From Verrucomicrobiota bacterium (GTDB lineage Bacteria > Verrucomicrobiota > Verrucomicrobiia > Opitutales > Opitutaceae): a stretch of DNA of 20,231 nucleotides. Below, piece by piece: positions 1 to 8,360 of the stretch. Under the pieces are notes generated by a model. It had not been told where the DNA came from, made no database searches, and worked only from the letters and a program-made list of their open reading frames with translations. Position 1 is the stretch's first letter. Every line of letters begins with the position of its first letter. Position numbers and translations under genes: made by a program. The DNA is taken from assembly GCA_023430825.1 (NCBI GenBank), contig JAEYYL010000125.1, forward strand, positions 1 to 20,231, written 5' to 3'.

Positions 1-596
1 TCCACGGCGGGGAACTCCGCGCCGGGCTCGAGTTCGACGTAAACCATGCGGCGATGGACGCCGGTGCCGGTGGGAATGGTCATCGACAGGGCGTCCTTCA
101 CGCCGGGTTTGCCTTTGGCGCAAACCGAGTGGCCCATGCTCATGCCGGGGCCGAAGTTGGTGTAGGTGAGACCGCGCGGCGCCATCGCCAGAAGGAGCGC
201 ACGCAGGACCGAATCGCTGCCCGGGTCCCAGCCGGCGGAGACGACCGCTACGCTGTTGTGCTGCTTGCCGAGGGCGTCGAGGGACTGCCGGAGGTCCCAA
301 AGTTTTTGCCCGTGGATGTCGAAGCTATCGACCGTGTGAATGCCGCGGGACAGGTAGCGCGGAGCGGTTTCGGGGATGCTGCGGGTCGGGCCACAGAGAA
401 GCGCGACGTCGACGTGGCCGAGCTTGGCGACGTCGTCGGCGATCGTCACGCCGGCCAGTTCGGCGGGGATCGGCGAGGTGGCGGCGCGGCGAATGACGCC
501 GGCGATTTCCATATCCGGCGCGGCGTTCACGGCTTCGACGGCCGCACGACCGATGTTGCCATAGCCGACAATTGCGATGCGGAGGGATTTGCTCAT
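1..596 (-). CDS. ddh: meso-diaminopimelate D-dehydrogenase, C-terminus cut by window edge
   Basis: Reading the minus strand from the ATG at 596 gives 198 residues without a stop up to the window edge, so the C-terminal part is missing. The N-terminus shows a Rossmann dinucleotide motif (IAIVGYGNIGR, residues 7-17), followed by DVALLCGPT, then VDSFDIHGQ, VVSAGWDPG and FGPGMSMGHS, which match the order of motifs known from NADP-dependent diaminopimelate dehydrogenase (Ddh, about 320 aa in Corynebacterium). That enzyme aminates tetrahydrodipicolinate directly to meso-diaminopimelate, the lysine and peptidoglycan precursor, in the cytoplasm. The gene is divergent from the sulfhydrylase gene, with 180 bp between the two start codons. 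No clear ribosome-binding site precedes the ATG. The family call is strong; the exact substrate is inferred from the family. Confidence 0.88.
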   Translation of the reverse strand, partial: MSKSLRIAIVGYGNIGRAAVEAVNAAPDMEIAGVIRRAATSPIPAELAGVTIADDVAKLGHVDVALLCGPTRSIPETAPRYLSRGIHTVDSFDIHGQKLWDLRQSLDALGKQHNSVAVVSAGWDPGSDSVLRALLLAMAPRGLTYTNFGPGMSMGHSVCAKGKPGVKDALSMTIPTGTGVHRRMVYVELEPGAEFPAV

Positions 597-776
597 GGAA
601 GGTGCAACCAAAGCATCTGCGAACGGAAGGGGAAGGCCGGAGTGCGAGAGACGGTGGGGGGGATGCGCGGCCGCGATTCGCTTGCGCTTGGGATGCGCCG
701 ACGGCGGCGATTTCGTGCTTTCATCGGGCGTGCGGGGCGTGTTTTTCTCGGGCAAACCTCAACCCCCGATTCGATC
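597..776. promoter_or_regulatory. divergent promoter region between ddh and metY
   Basis: These 180 bp separate two divergent start codons and must hold both promoters if each gene is transcribed separately. I see no convincing -35/-10 pair, no SAM-riboswitch-like architecture and no terminator/antiterminator with a T-run. This is a location-based call only. Confidence 0.4.
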
Positions 777-2090
<1,314 letters not shown>

Positions 2091-2193
2091 GGCGTGAAGC
2101 GTGGGCGTGAGGCGTGTGCGAGGGGAGACGGAGTTAATACCGTCTCCCGCGAATCACGCGAATCGACACGAATGCGGATGCGCGGCTCGGGGG

Positions 2194-2278
2194 TAGGAGC
2201 CTGCTTGCAGGCGATTTTGGCGTGGCTCGCGGCGTGAGCAGCGGGATCTCCCGGAATCGCCTGCAAGCAGGCGCGCTA
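2194..2278. repeat. REP-like inverted repeat, copy 1
   Basis: The left arm 2194-2216 contains AGGAGCCTGCTTGCAGGCGA, and the right arm 2255-2278 contains AATCGCCTGCAAGCAGGCGC, its near-complete reverse complement. The arms enclose a 38-nt unrelated loop. Each arm is itself partly palindromic (CCTGCTTGCAGG). It lies between the convergent ends of metY and the pqiB-like gene, where it could also act as a two-way transcription end. The same element recurs at 15143-15214 and 20077-20150. Confidence 0.85.
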
Positions 2279-2307
2279 CATTTGCGCGGCGTGGGGCTTT
2301 AGCGAAC

Positions 2308-2330
2308 GCGGCGGGGGCGCCGCGGCTCCA
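2308..2330. repeat. GC-rich dispersed repeat, family 2, single arm
   Basis: The motif GGGGGCGCCGCGGCTCCA (2313-2330), with its flank, recurs almost unchanged at 15286-15309, where it is paired with an inverted copy. Here only one arm is present. In both places it begins 30-35 bp after a copy of the REP-like element, so the two may travel as a composite. Confidence 0.6.
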
Positions 2331-2347
2331 TTGCGGGGGCGGCCGCT

Positions 2348-3277
2348 TTATGTTCCGGCGGTGGCCGGTGGCGGCGTCGGTTCTGAGACCACCTCGGGGG
2401 TGGTGAGCGGAATCGTCGGCGCCCATTTCAGCCACTCTTTGTCGGCTTCGGTCGCGATTTGGAAAACCGAATTCTCCGGCGCGAGCGGGGCGATTTCACC
2501 ATTGCTTCCCACCGGGGTCGCAAACGCCACCCCGCCCGACAGCATCGATTCGAGCGAGGTGTTTTTCAGCTCCGCGCCGAGCAGACCGACTTTGAACGAG
2601 AAACCGCCGGCGTTCCAAAAACGCGTGTTGGTGCGCACCAGATCGGCATACGGCGCGTCGATGTGGACGCGGACGAGCACGCCGGTCGCGTCGTCGGCGA
2701 GTCGGCTGGTTTCGACCGCGCCGACTTTCATCTGCCGGTAGAAAACGCCGGCGCCGGTCGTCAGCGATCCGAGTTGTTCAGCCTGCAGGATGAACGATTT
2801 TCCCTCCGCGGGCAGTTCGGGTGGCGGGGTGCGGGCGAGTCCGGTGAAGCGCTCGGCGGGCGCACCGTGGCCGGGGCGCACGTTGAGTCGCGGGCCGGTG
2901 AGCAAGGTGTCGAGGCCGCGCACACCGGTGAGGCTGATCTCGGGCTGCACGATCCAAAACAGCGCGCCTTCGCGGGCGATCGCCTCGGCGGATTTGTCGA
3001 GGCGCACGCGGACGCTGACGCCGTCGAGCGCGGGTTTCAACTCGACCGCGGTGACGCGGCCGACGGCGACGCCTTTGTATTCGAGTTCGGTCTTGCCGGC
3101 AGTGACGCCGGAGCCGTCGGCGAAATCGATCGTGATCTCGGGCCCGCGTTTCTGCAGCTCGCGCGCGATCATCCAGCCGCCGAGGACGAGCGCGACCAAC
3201 GGCACCACCCACACGAGCGGGAAGCGCGGCGCGCGGCTGACTTTGGGGAGCGGAGCGGGCGTGGACGACGTGCTCAT
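2348..3277 (-). CDS. pqiB: PqiB-like MCE (MlaD) domain protein, two MCE domains
   Basis: A 309-residue protein with an N-terminal membrane anchor (about residues 20-38, FPLVWVVPLVALVLGGWMIA) and two MCE-type domains, about 46-112 (ITIDFADGSGV, LEYKGVAVGRV) and about 161-225 (GVFYRQMKVGAVE, NTRFWNAGG). MCE proteins form hexameric rings or tubes that carry lipids or other hydrophobic molecules between the two membranes. E. coli PqiB has about 546 residues and three MCE domains, so this one is short. The C-terminus is proline and threonine rich. The start at 3277 was chosen because it overlaps the stop of the upstream PqiA gene by 4 bp (ATGA) and gives a normal membrane anchor; the open frame extends further upstream only as a shadow of that gene. 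It is the last gene of the minus-strand pqi operon. The transported substrate is unknown. Confidence 0.87.
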   Translation of the reverse strand: MSTSSTPAPLPKVSRAPRFPLVWVVPLVALVLGGWMIARELQKRGPEITIDFADGSGVTAGKTELEYKGVAVGRVTAVELKPALDGVSVRVRLDKSAEAIAREGALFWIVQPEISLTGVRGLDTLLTGPRLNVRPGHGAPAERFTGLARTPPPELPAEGKSFILQAEQLGSLTTGAGVFYRQMKVGAVETSRLADDATGVLVRVHIDAPYADLVRTNTRFWNAGGFSFKVGLLGAELKNTSLESMLSGGVAFATPVGSNGEIAPLAPENSVFQIATEADKEWLKWAPTIPLTTPEVVSEPTPPPATAGT

Positions 3278-3819
3278 AGCGCGGGAAGTTCGGGCGCGGT
3301 TTTCGATCCGCCGCGCCACAGCACGCGCGGGTCGAAGGCGTGCGTGGCGAGCACGGTGAGGATGACGGCGATCGCGAAGGCGAGGATGCCGGCGCGCGGC
3401 TCGACGGTGGAGAACGCGCCGAAGCGCACGACGCCGGCGAGGAACGCGACGAGAAACACGTCGAGCATCGACCAGCGTCCGATGAAATCCAGCGCGCCAT
3501 ACACGCGCGTCGCCCGTCGCGCGTCGCGCACCGCGCCGCGGCGCGCCTGCAGCAGCAGCCAGCCGAGGCCGACGAGTTTCAACACGGGGATGACAATGCT
3601 CGCGATGAAGACGATGGCGGCGATCGCCCAAAGACCCTGCCGCCAGAGTTCGACGGTGCCCGAGAAAATCGTGTCGGTGCGGCTCTGGCCGTATTTCTGC
3701 GTGGTGAGGATCGGCAGGAAATTCGCGGGGACGAGCATCACGGCGGCCGCGAATGCGAACGCGGTCGCGTTGGCGAGTTTCTCCGAGCGGAGACGCAGCG
3801 TGAGACGACGGCGGCTCAT
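3274..3819 (-). CDS. pqiA: PqiA family integral membrane protein (second, no zinc ribbon)
   Basis: A 181-residue protein corresponding to one PqiA domain. The family hallmark PANFLPI (about residues 31-37) followed by YGQSRTDTIFSG is visible, with four likely membrane segments: about 18-38, 61-86, 117-138 and 145-162. Unlike the upstream partner it has no cysteine pairs at the N-terminus, so it resembles the second half of E. coli PqiA. PqiA-type inner-membrane proteins are thought to work with PqiB tubes in envelope transport. It overlaps its upstream neighbour and its downstream neighbour by 4 bp each (ATGA), which indicates translational coupling. Function is by family; the partner relation is inferred from the operon. 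Confidence 0.88.
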   Translation of the reverse strand: MSRRRLTLRLRSEKLANATAFAFAAAVMLVPANFLPILTTQKYGQSRTDTIFSGTVELWRQGLWAIAAIVFIASIVIPVLKLVGLGWLLLQARRGAVRDARRATRVYGALDFIGRWSMLDVFLVAFLAGVVRFGAFSTVEPRAGILAFAIAVILTVLATHAFDPRVLWRGGSKTAPELPAL

Positions 3820-4445
3820 GGGTGGGACGGCACGGTTTCAACGATCGGCGACGGCGTGCCGGAGGGACGCAGCAGGAGGCTCCGCCACGCGAGAAGCAGC
3901 GACACGGACATGCCCGCGTAGCACCAGAAACCGGCGCCGATAGTCACGTTGACGACCGAGCCGAGCTTCATGAGCGCGACGAGCACGGCGAGCACCTGCA
4001 CTTCGGGGATCGCCCAGTAGCTCATTGCGCGGGCGGCGCGGGAAAGAAAATCGCTGGGGCGCCGCGACCAGCCGAGCCGCGCGCTGAGCAGTCCGCCGGC
4101 GAGAATCGCGAGCAGCGAGACCGGCACGACCGCACCGCAGAGCAACACCCAGAGACCGAGAAAAGGCATGCCGTTGTCCCAAAGGCCATGCACGCCGCTG
4201 AGAAGCAATCCGCCCTGTTCCTGGCCGAACTTGCCCGCGGAGATGAAAGGGAGGAAAAACGCCGGCACCGCGAGAAACAGACCCGTCAACGTGAAGACCA
4301 GCGTGGCGTCGGGGCCGAACCGCGAGCCGCGCGCGAGCACCGTGTCGCAACGCAGGCACAGCGCGCGCGAGCCCGGATCGAGCGGGATCGGCTGGTGTTC
4401 CTGGCCGCACAACGGGCAGGTGAGGTGCGCGGGAGACGTTGACAT
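3816..4445 (-). CDS. pqiA: PqiA family integral membrane protein with N-terminal zinc ribbon
   Basis: A 209-residue protein, first gene of the pqi operon. Cys10-x2-Cys13 and Cys30-x2-Cys33 form a rubredoxin-like or zinc-ribbon knuckle at the cytoplasmic N-terminus, followed by the PqiA membrane domain with the AVPAFFLPF signature near residues 58-66 and four likely membrane segments (about 46-66, 93-118, 145-163, 170-192). It resembles the first half of E. coli PqiA, which carries two such domains in one chain of about 417 residues. The ATG at 4445 lies just before the first cysteine pair. A gap of 185 bp upstream separates it from the acyltransferase gene on the same strand, so it probably has its own promoter. 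Confidence 0.88.
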   Translation of the reverse strand: MSTSPAHLTCPLCGQEHQPIPLDPGSRALCLRCDTVLARGSRFGPDATLVFTLTGLFLAVPAFFLPFISAGKFGQEQGGLLLSGVHGLWDNGMPFLGLWVLLCGAVVPVSLLAILAGGLLSARLGWSRRPSDFLSRAARAMSYWAIPEVQVLAVLVALMKLGSVVNVTIGAGFWCYAGMSVSLLLAWRSLLLRPSGTPSPIVETVPSHP

Positions 4446-4566
4446 GGAAGCGGAGGAGAGCGCCTTCCCGGTGGTCGGGGAAAACCGGTAAACGCGCAGC
4501 GAGCGACCCTCTGGGAGGCGATCGGTTCCCGAGGGAAGGCGCGCACGCCGCAGATCGAATCGAGGG

Positions 4567-4588
4567 ACCCGGCTCGGCGAGTCCGGGT
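4567..4588. terminator. possible hairpin terminator between the acyltransferase and pqi genes
   Basis: ACCCGGCTC and GAGTCCGGGT pair with one bulged base around a 3-nt loop. The hairpin lies 43 bp beyond the stop of the acyltransferase gene on the minus strand. No T-run follows on that strand, so this is a weak call; it may instead be part of the pqi leader. Confidence 0.3.
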
Positions 4589-4630
4589 TTGCAGTCGAAC
4601 GGACGGCACGGCGGCCGGGCCTCCATCAGC

Positions 4631-5869
4631 CTAAATTGGGCGGGGAAGGCGACGGCCGTTGAGCAGCCATCCGAGCCAAGTCGAACGCACGCAAAGGGCG
4701 TAGGTGAGCAACGAAACCGCGACGGTCGCGGCCGAGATGAAAGCGAGTTTGAACGACCAGTGCAGCGGGAGTTCCGCCACGGCGACCTGGAGCCAGACCA
4801 CCAGCGGCAGGTGAATCAGATACATCCAGTAAGACGAGTCGGCGACGTAGCGAAGCCACGGTCGCGGCTGGGCGCAGTATTTTCGGAAAACGCCGATGCT
4901 CAGAAAAACCAGCGACCACATCATGAGCGCATAACTCACCACGTAACCGACATGGCCGGCCATCCGGTAGGGATGGCTCGGATCCTGTTCGATGGCGCTC
5001 AATAGAAACGTGGCGACGATGGCGATGCCTGCGAGTGTCCAGCGCGCCGCCGACAGCCGCGCGCACTGCTCGATCCGTGCGCGTTGCCGATCGAGGATCC
5101 AGCCGAACAGGAAAAAACCGCCATACACCAGGAGCACGGGGCCGTGCGGGCGCAGGGATTGATCCGGCGTGGCCATGCCCCAGCCGGGTCCGCCCATGAA
5201 CCACAGCACGAGTGCGGTGGGCCCGGCGAGAAAGAGCAGCGAAAAACGGGATGCGACCAATCGGACGAACAGGCGGTCGGCGTGTTCCGCGAAGATGCCA
5301 CCCCGCAGGCCGGTGAATTTCAGCGAGGCGCGGGCAGCGATAACCAGCGCTGTGATCATCGCCAGGTAGTAGAGGAACCAGAGATGGGAGCCGGTGAAGA
5401 GTCCGGCAGGGAGGGCCTGAAGGCTTTGAACACCTTCGCGCAGGCCCGCCCAAAAATCGAAGTTTCCGCGCAGGCTGGCGGAGCCCATGATCCAGCCGGA
5501 CACGAGCAGCGGGCGCAGGAGAAACCAGCCGGCGACGAACGGCACTCCCAGGCGAAGGAGCCGCGAACGCACGAACGCGCCGGTCCCCCGGCGGTGCACG
5601 CTCGCGTGCGCGAAAAAGCCCGCGAGCAGAAAGAACAGCTCCATGCGGAAGGCGTGACTCACCAGAATGAAACCGCCGACGAGTGGACTGGTGGAGATAT
5701 CCATCACCGCCCAGCCCATGAAGACGGGCATGAACGACAGTCCGGCGTGAAACACGACGCCGAGCACGAGGGCGAACGCACGAGTGGCGTCGAGGTAGTC
5801 GAGGCGAGTGGGTCCGTCGTGTAACAATCCTGTGGATACGGCGTCGGCGACCGGCGCGGAGGAGGACAT
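4631..5869 (-). CDS. acyltransferase-3 family membrane protein (OpgC/MdoC-like)
   Basis: A 412-residue multi-pass membrane protein. The N-terminus carries RLDYLDATRAFALVLGVVFH (residues 22-41), with the conserved Arg30 and His41 of the acyltransferase-3 family, followed by FRMELFFLLAGFFAH, also typical. About ten hydrophobic segments follow, including SYWMYLIHLPLVVWLQ near the C-terminus, a usual late helix. Family members move acyl groups, such as succinyl or acetyl, onto sugars or glucans at the membrane. The phrase around residues 22-45 is closest in my memory to OpgC, which succinylates periplasmic glucans, but no glucan synthesis gene (opgG/opgH) is in view, so the acceptor is unknown. 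It lies 22 bp downstream of the exported CIA30-like gene on the same strand and could be cotranscribed with it. Confidence 0.85.
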   Translation of the reverse strand: MSSSAPVADAVSTGLLHDGPTRLDYLDATRAFALVLGVVFHAGLSFMPVFMGWAVMDISTSPLVGGFILVSHAFRMELFFLLAGFFAHASVHRRGTGAFVRSRLLRLGVPFVAGWFLLRPLLVSGWIMGSASLRGNFDFWAGLREGVQSLQALPAGLFTGSHLWFLYYLAMITALVIAARASLKFTGLRGGIFAEHADRLFVRLVASRFSLLFLAGPTALVLWFMGGPGWGMATPDQSLRPHGPVLLVYGGFFLFGWILDRQRARIEQCARLSAARWTLAGIAIVATFLLSAIEQDPSHPYRMAGHVGYVVSYALMMWSLVFLSIGVFRKYCAQPRPWLRYVADSSYWMYLIHLPLVVWLQVAVAELPLHWSFKLAFISAATVAVSLLTYALCVRSTWLGWLLNGRRLPRPI

Positions 5870-5891
5870 GGGGCGGCGCGGTGCGGGCGGA

Positions 5892-6491
5892 TCAATAGAA
5901 GCCGATCTCGTCGATCGCGTAGGCGAACGCCCCGCGGGCGAGCCCGAAGGCGACGAGGTTGACGCTGGTGACGGTGGCCGGATCGAGCGGGACTTGTTCG
6001 GACCAGCCGCGTTTCATGTCCTTGAACGCCACGCGGACCTCCTTGAATTCGCCGCGTTTGCCGGCGATGGGGACGCTGGTGTGGTAGTCGAAGTTCTCGA
6101 TCGGGGTGGTGGCGACCTGCACGGCGAGGCTGCCCTGCGTGATCTTCACGCGCAACCGGACGCCCTCGTAGAGACCGACGTCGTGAGGTTGGGCGTCGGC
6201 GGACAGGAGCAGGGGAATGCTGATGAACGCCGGCACGCCGCGGCCGGGAACGAGTTCGCCCTCGACGATGAGCACGCCGTTTTCGCAGCGCTGGGTGGCC
6301 TGCGAGAGGCTGCCGAGCGTCTTGTCGTCGATCAGGAGCCGGTTGGCGCCGTGACGTTGTTCGGCGGAAAAATCGTCCACCAAAGCGGGCGAGGGCGACG
6401 CGTGCGCGGGAACCGGGAGGAACGGGGTGAAGATAAAAACGGCGAAGGCGGCGGGCTGGAATCGAAGACGAAGGGAGGAGAGGAGGTGCAT
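5892..6491 (-). CDS. exported CIA30-like carbohydrate-binding-fold protein
   Basis: From the ATG at 6491 the product has 199 residues: a signal peptide (about 1-31, hydrophobic core AAFAVFIFTPFLP, likely cut after AHA) and then a beta-rich domain starting with LVDDFSAEQ. The order of LVDDF, a strand-rich core, YEGVRLRVK, FKEVRVAFKDM and a closing FAYAIDEIGFY fits the CIA30 family, a galactose-binding-like jelly roll known from complex I assembly factor NDUFAF1 and found in many bacterial secreted proteins. An alternative ATG at 6557 would add 22 residues in front of the signal peptide and has a purine-rich AGGGGAAG upstream; I prefer 6491 because it gives a normal signal peptide. The role is unknown. 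It is divergent from the sigma factor gene and upstream of the acyltransferase gene. Confidence 0.75.
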   Translation of the reverse strand: MHLLSSLRLRFQPAAFAVFIFTPFLPVPAHASPSPALVDDFSAEQRHGANRLLIDDKTLGSLSQATQRCENGVLIVEGELVPGRGVPAFISIPLLLSADAQPHDVGLYEGVRLRVKITQGSLAVQVATTPIENFDYHTSVPIAGKRGEFKEVRVAFKDMKRGWSEQVPLDPATVTSVNLVAFGLARGAFAYAIDEIGFY

Positions 6492-6557
6492 GGTGAGGAG
6501 GGGAGTGGAGGACGTGTTTTCGCCCATAAGTGCCGGAATCCACCTTGCCGGTGACAT

Positions 6558-6671
6558 GAATTCTTCCCCTTTTCGGACCCTGTTTTTTTTGACCGAAAGC
6601 GCAGAAACTTTGTCACCGCTTCACGCTTTTCGGGCACGTAGGAGCGGACCAATATAAGCGCTTCCGATTCC
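6558..6671. promoter_or_regulatory. divergent promoter region between the CIA30-like gene and the sigma factor gene
   Basis: This gap is less GC-rich than its surroundings and contains two candidates for the plus strand: TTGACC at 6589-6594 after a T-run, and TATAAG at 6653-6658, 13 bp before the sigma factor ATG. They are too far apart to be one promoter, and neither has a good partner box at the usual distance. A GAAAC-like stretch (6604-6608) recalls ECF -35 elements but has no convincing -10. Site assignment is tentative. Confidence 0.3.
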
Positions 6672-8276
6672 ATGCCTTCTCTCCAAGCCACCAGCGACGC
6701 CGATCTCGTGGCGGCGTGCCTCGCCGGCGATCGCGAGGCGTTTCGCCAGATCGTGGAACGCTATCAGCGGTTGCTGTGTTCGCTGGCGTATTCGGCGACG
6801 GGGCAGTTGAGCGCGAGCGAGGATCTCGCGCAGGACACGTTTGTCGACGCGTGGCGCCAGCTCGCGGAGCTGCGCGAGCCGGAGAAGCTGCGCTCGTGGC
6901 TGTGCGGGATCCTGCGTTTCAAAATTTCCCGGCTGCGGCGGGCCGATGGCCGCGAACCGGTGCGCCAGGCGGACGCGCTCGAATTTGCCGGGGAAGTCGT
7001 GTCGGCGGACGAAGCCGCGCCCGATCTCGCGATTCGGAAGGAGGAGCAGGCCATCCTGTGGAGCGCGCTCGAACGCGTGCCCGAAACCTATCGCGAGCCG
7101 CTGGTGCTTTACTATCGCGAGCACCGTTCGGTGGAACACGTTGCCGTGGCGCTCGATTTGACGGAGGATGCGGTGAAGCAGCGGCTGGCGCGGGGGCGGA
7201 AGATTTTGCAGGAGCAGGTGCTGGCGTTCGTCGAGGGTGCGCTGGCGCGCAGCACGCCGGGGCGGGTCTTCACGCTGGCGGTGCTCGCGGCGCTGCCGGA
7301 GATCGCGGCGCCCGCGAAGGCCGCGGGCATCGGGGTGGCAGCGGCGCACGGCGGGATGCTGGCGAAGACGACGAGCCTCGCTGCGTTGATCGCGTCGTTG
7401 TCGGGAGTGGTGTCCGCGGTTCTGACGCTGCGGACCAATCTGGATCAATCGCGCACGCCGCGGGAGCGGCGGGCGGTGGTGAAGGTGACGATCGCGGCGT
7501 TTTTCGGGGCGTTGGCGGTTCTCGCGCTGTTGTGGGGATTGCGCGAGGCGTCGTATCGGTGGTGGGACCAGCGCGCGATTTTTGCGGCGCTCGCGCAAGG
7601 GCTGGTGCTCGCGTTCATGATTACGTGGCCGATCGGCCTGTTGCGCGTGATGGGCCGCATGCGTGTGTTGCGCTCCGCGGAGCGGCGGGCGCATCCGGAG
7701 TATTTTCAGGCCGAACGGGATCAGGTCGGGTCGGCCGCCGGCGAATACCGGAGCCGGTGGACGCTCCTCGGCGTGCCGCTGGTGCGGGTGCGATTTTCGT
7801 CGCCCGACGAGGGCGAGCCCCCGGTGTTCGCGTGGTTCGCCGGGGGCGATCGCGCCTACGGGCTGGTGTTTGCCTGGGGCGGACTGGCGATCGCGCCGTT
7901 CAGCGTGGGGGCGATCTCGGTCGGACTCGTGTCGGTGGGGAGCGTGGGCGTGGGCGGGCTGGCGCTCGGCACGTTTGCGGTCGGGTGGGTGGCGATGGGA
8001 GCGACGGCGGTGGCGGTGAAGGCGATCGCGTGGCTGGTCGCGACGGGCTGGGAAACAGCGCAGGGAGGTGGATTCGCGTTGGCGCGGATCGCAGCGGAGG
8101 GGCCGATCGCGTTTGCGCGACATGCCAACGACCCGATCGCGCGGGAGTTTCTGGCGAATCCGCACGACGAGCGGAACCAGATGCTCTTTTTCATCGTGAT
8201 CTCGATTCTTTCTCTCGTGCCGGTCACGTGTTACGCGCAAGCGGTGCGGAAGCGGCTGGGGCGGACTGCGGCGTGA
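6672..8276 (+). CDS. ECF-type sigma-70 factor fused to a C-terminal multi-pass membrane region
   Basis: A 534-residue protein. Residues about 10-88 form sigma region 2 (DREAFRQIVERYQRLLCSLAY, then ASEDLAQDTFVDAWRQL), and about 125-182 form region 4 (LERVPETYREPLVLYY, then a helix-turn-helix SVEHVAVALDLTEDAVKQRL). Normal ECF sigmas end near 180-200 residues; this one continues for about 350 more. The tail has hydrophobic segments at about 200-215, 230-252, 270-290, 303-325, 395-455 and 503-522. The 395-455 stretch is a glycine-rich repeat in which G occurs every 4-6 residues (VGAISVGLVSVGSVGVGG). The tail would place the sigma factor at the inner membrane. No separate anti-sigma gene lies next to it, so the tail may hold and release the sigma domain itself; that is inference. 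The ATG at 6672 places the DADLVAACLAGD start of region 2 correctly. Confidence 0.9.
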   Translation: MPSLQATSDADLVAACLAGDREAFRQIVERYQRLLCSLAYSATGQLSASEDLAQDTFVDAWRQLAELREPEKLRSWLCGILRFKISRLRRADGREPVRQADALEFAGEVVSADEAAPDLAIRKEEQAILWSALERVPETYREPLVLYYREHRSVEHVAVALDLTEDAVKQRLARGRKILQEQVLAFVEGALARSTPGRVFTLAVLAALPEIAAPAKAAGIGVAAAHGGMLAKTTSLAALIASLSGVVSAVLTLRTNLDQSRTPRERRAVVKVTIAAFFGALAVLALLWGLREASYRWWDQRAIFAALAQGLVLAFMITWPIGLLRVMGRMRVLRSAERRAHPEYFQAERDQVGSAAGEYRSRWTLLGVPLVRVRFSSPDEGEPPVFAWFAGGDRAYGLVFAWGGLAIAPFSVGAISVGLVSVGSVGVGGLALGTFAVGWVAMGATAVAVKAIAWLVATGWETAQGGGFALARIAAEGPIAFARHANDPIAREFLANPHDERNQMLFFIVISILSLVPVTCYAQAVRKRLGRTAA

Positions 8277-8360
8277 GCGAGCGGCGGCAGGTGGCGGCGC
8301 GCCTTGCCAAGATGGGCATGGGTCGCACGTTGCTTTTCGAATGGACCGGACGACCGCCGC

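Noticed and set aside
54..776. Open frame in front of metY that would add 241 residues
   Set aside because: It runs antisense to the diaminopimelate dehydrogenase gene and then through the divergent gap. Its composition (long runs of Gly, Arg, Ala) is that of a GC-rich shadow frame, and family homology starts only at 777.
597..776. SAM riboswitch in front of metY
   Set aside because: Considered because such elements often control metY. I see no conserved SAM-I or SAM-II core and no terminator with a T-run.
2194..2278. CRISPR array
   Set aside because: The repeats are paired inverted arms at distant places, not regularly spaced direct repeats, and no cas gene is present.
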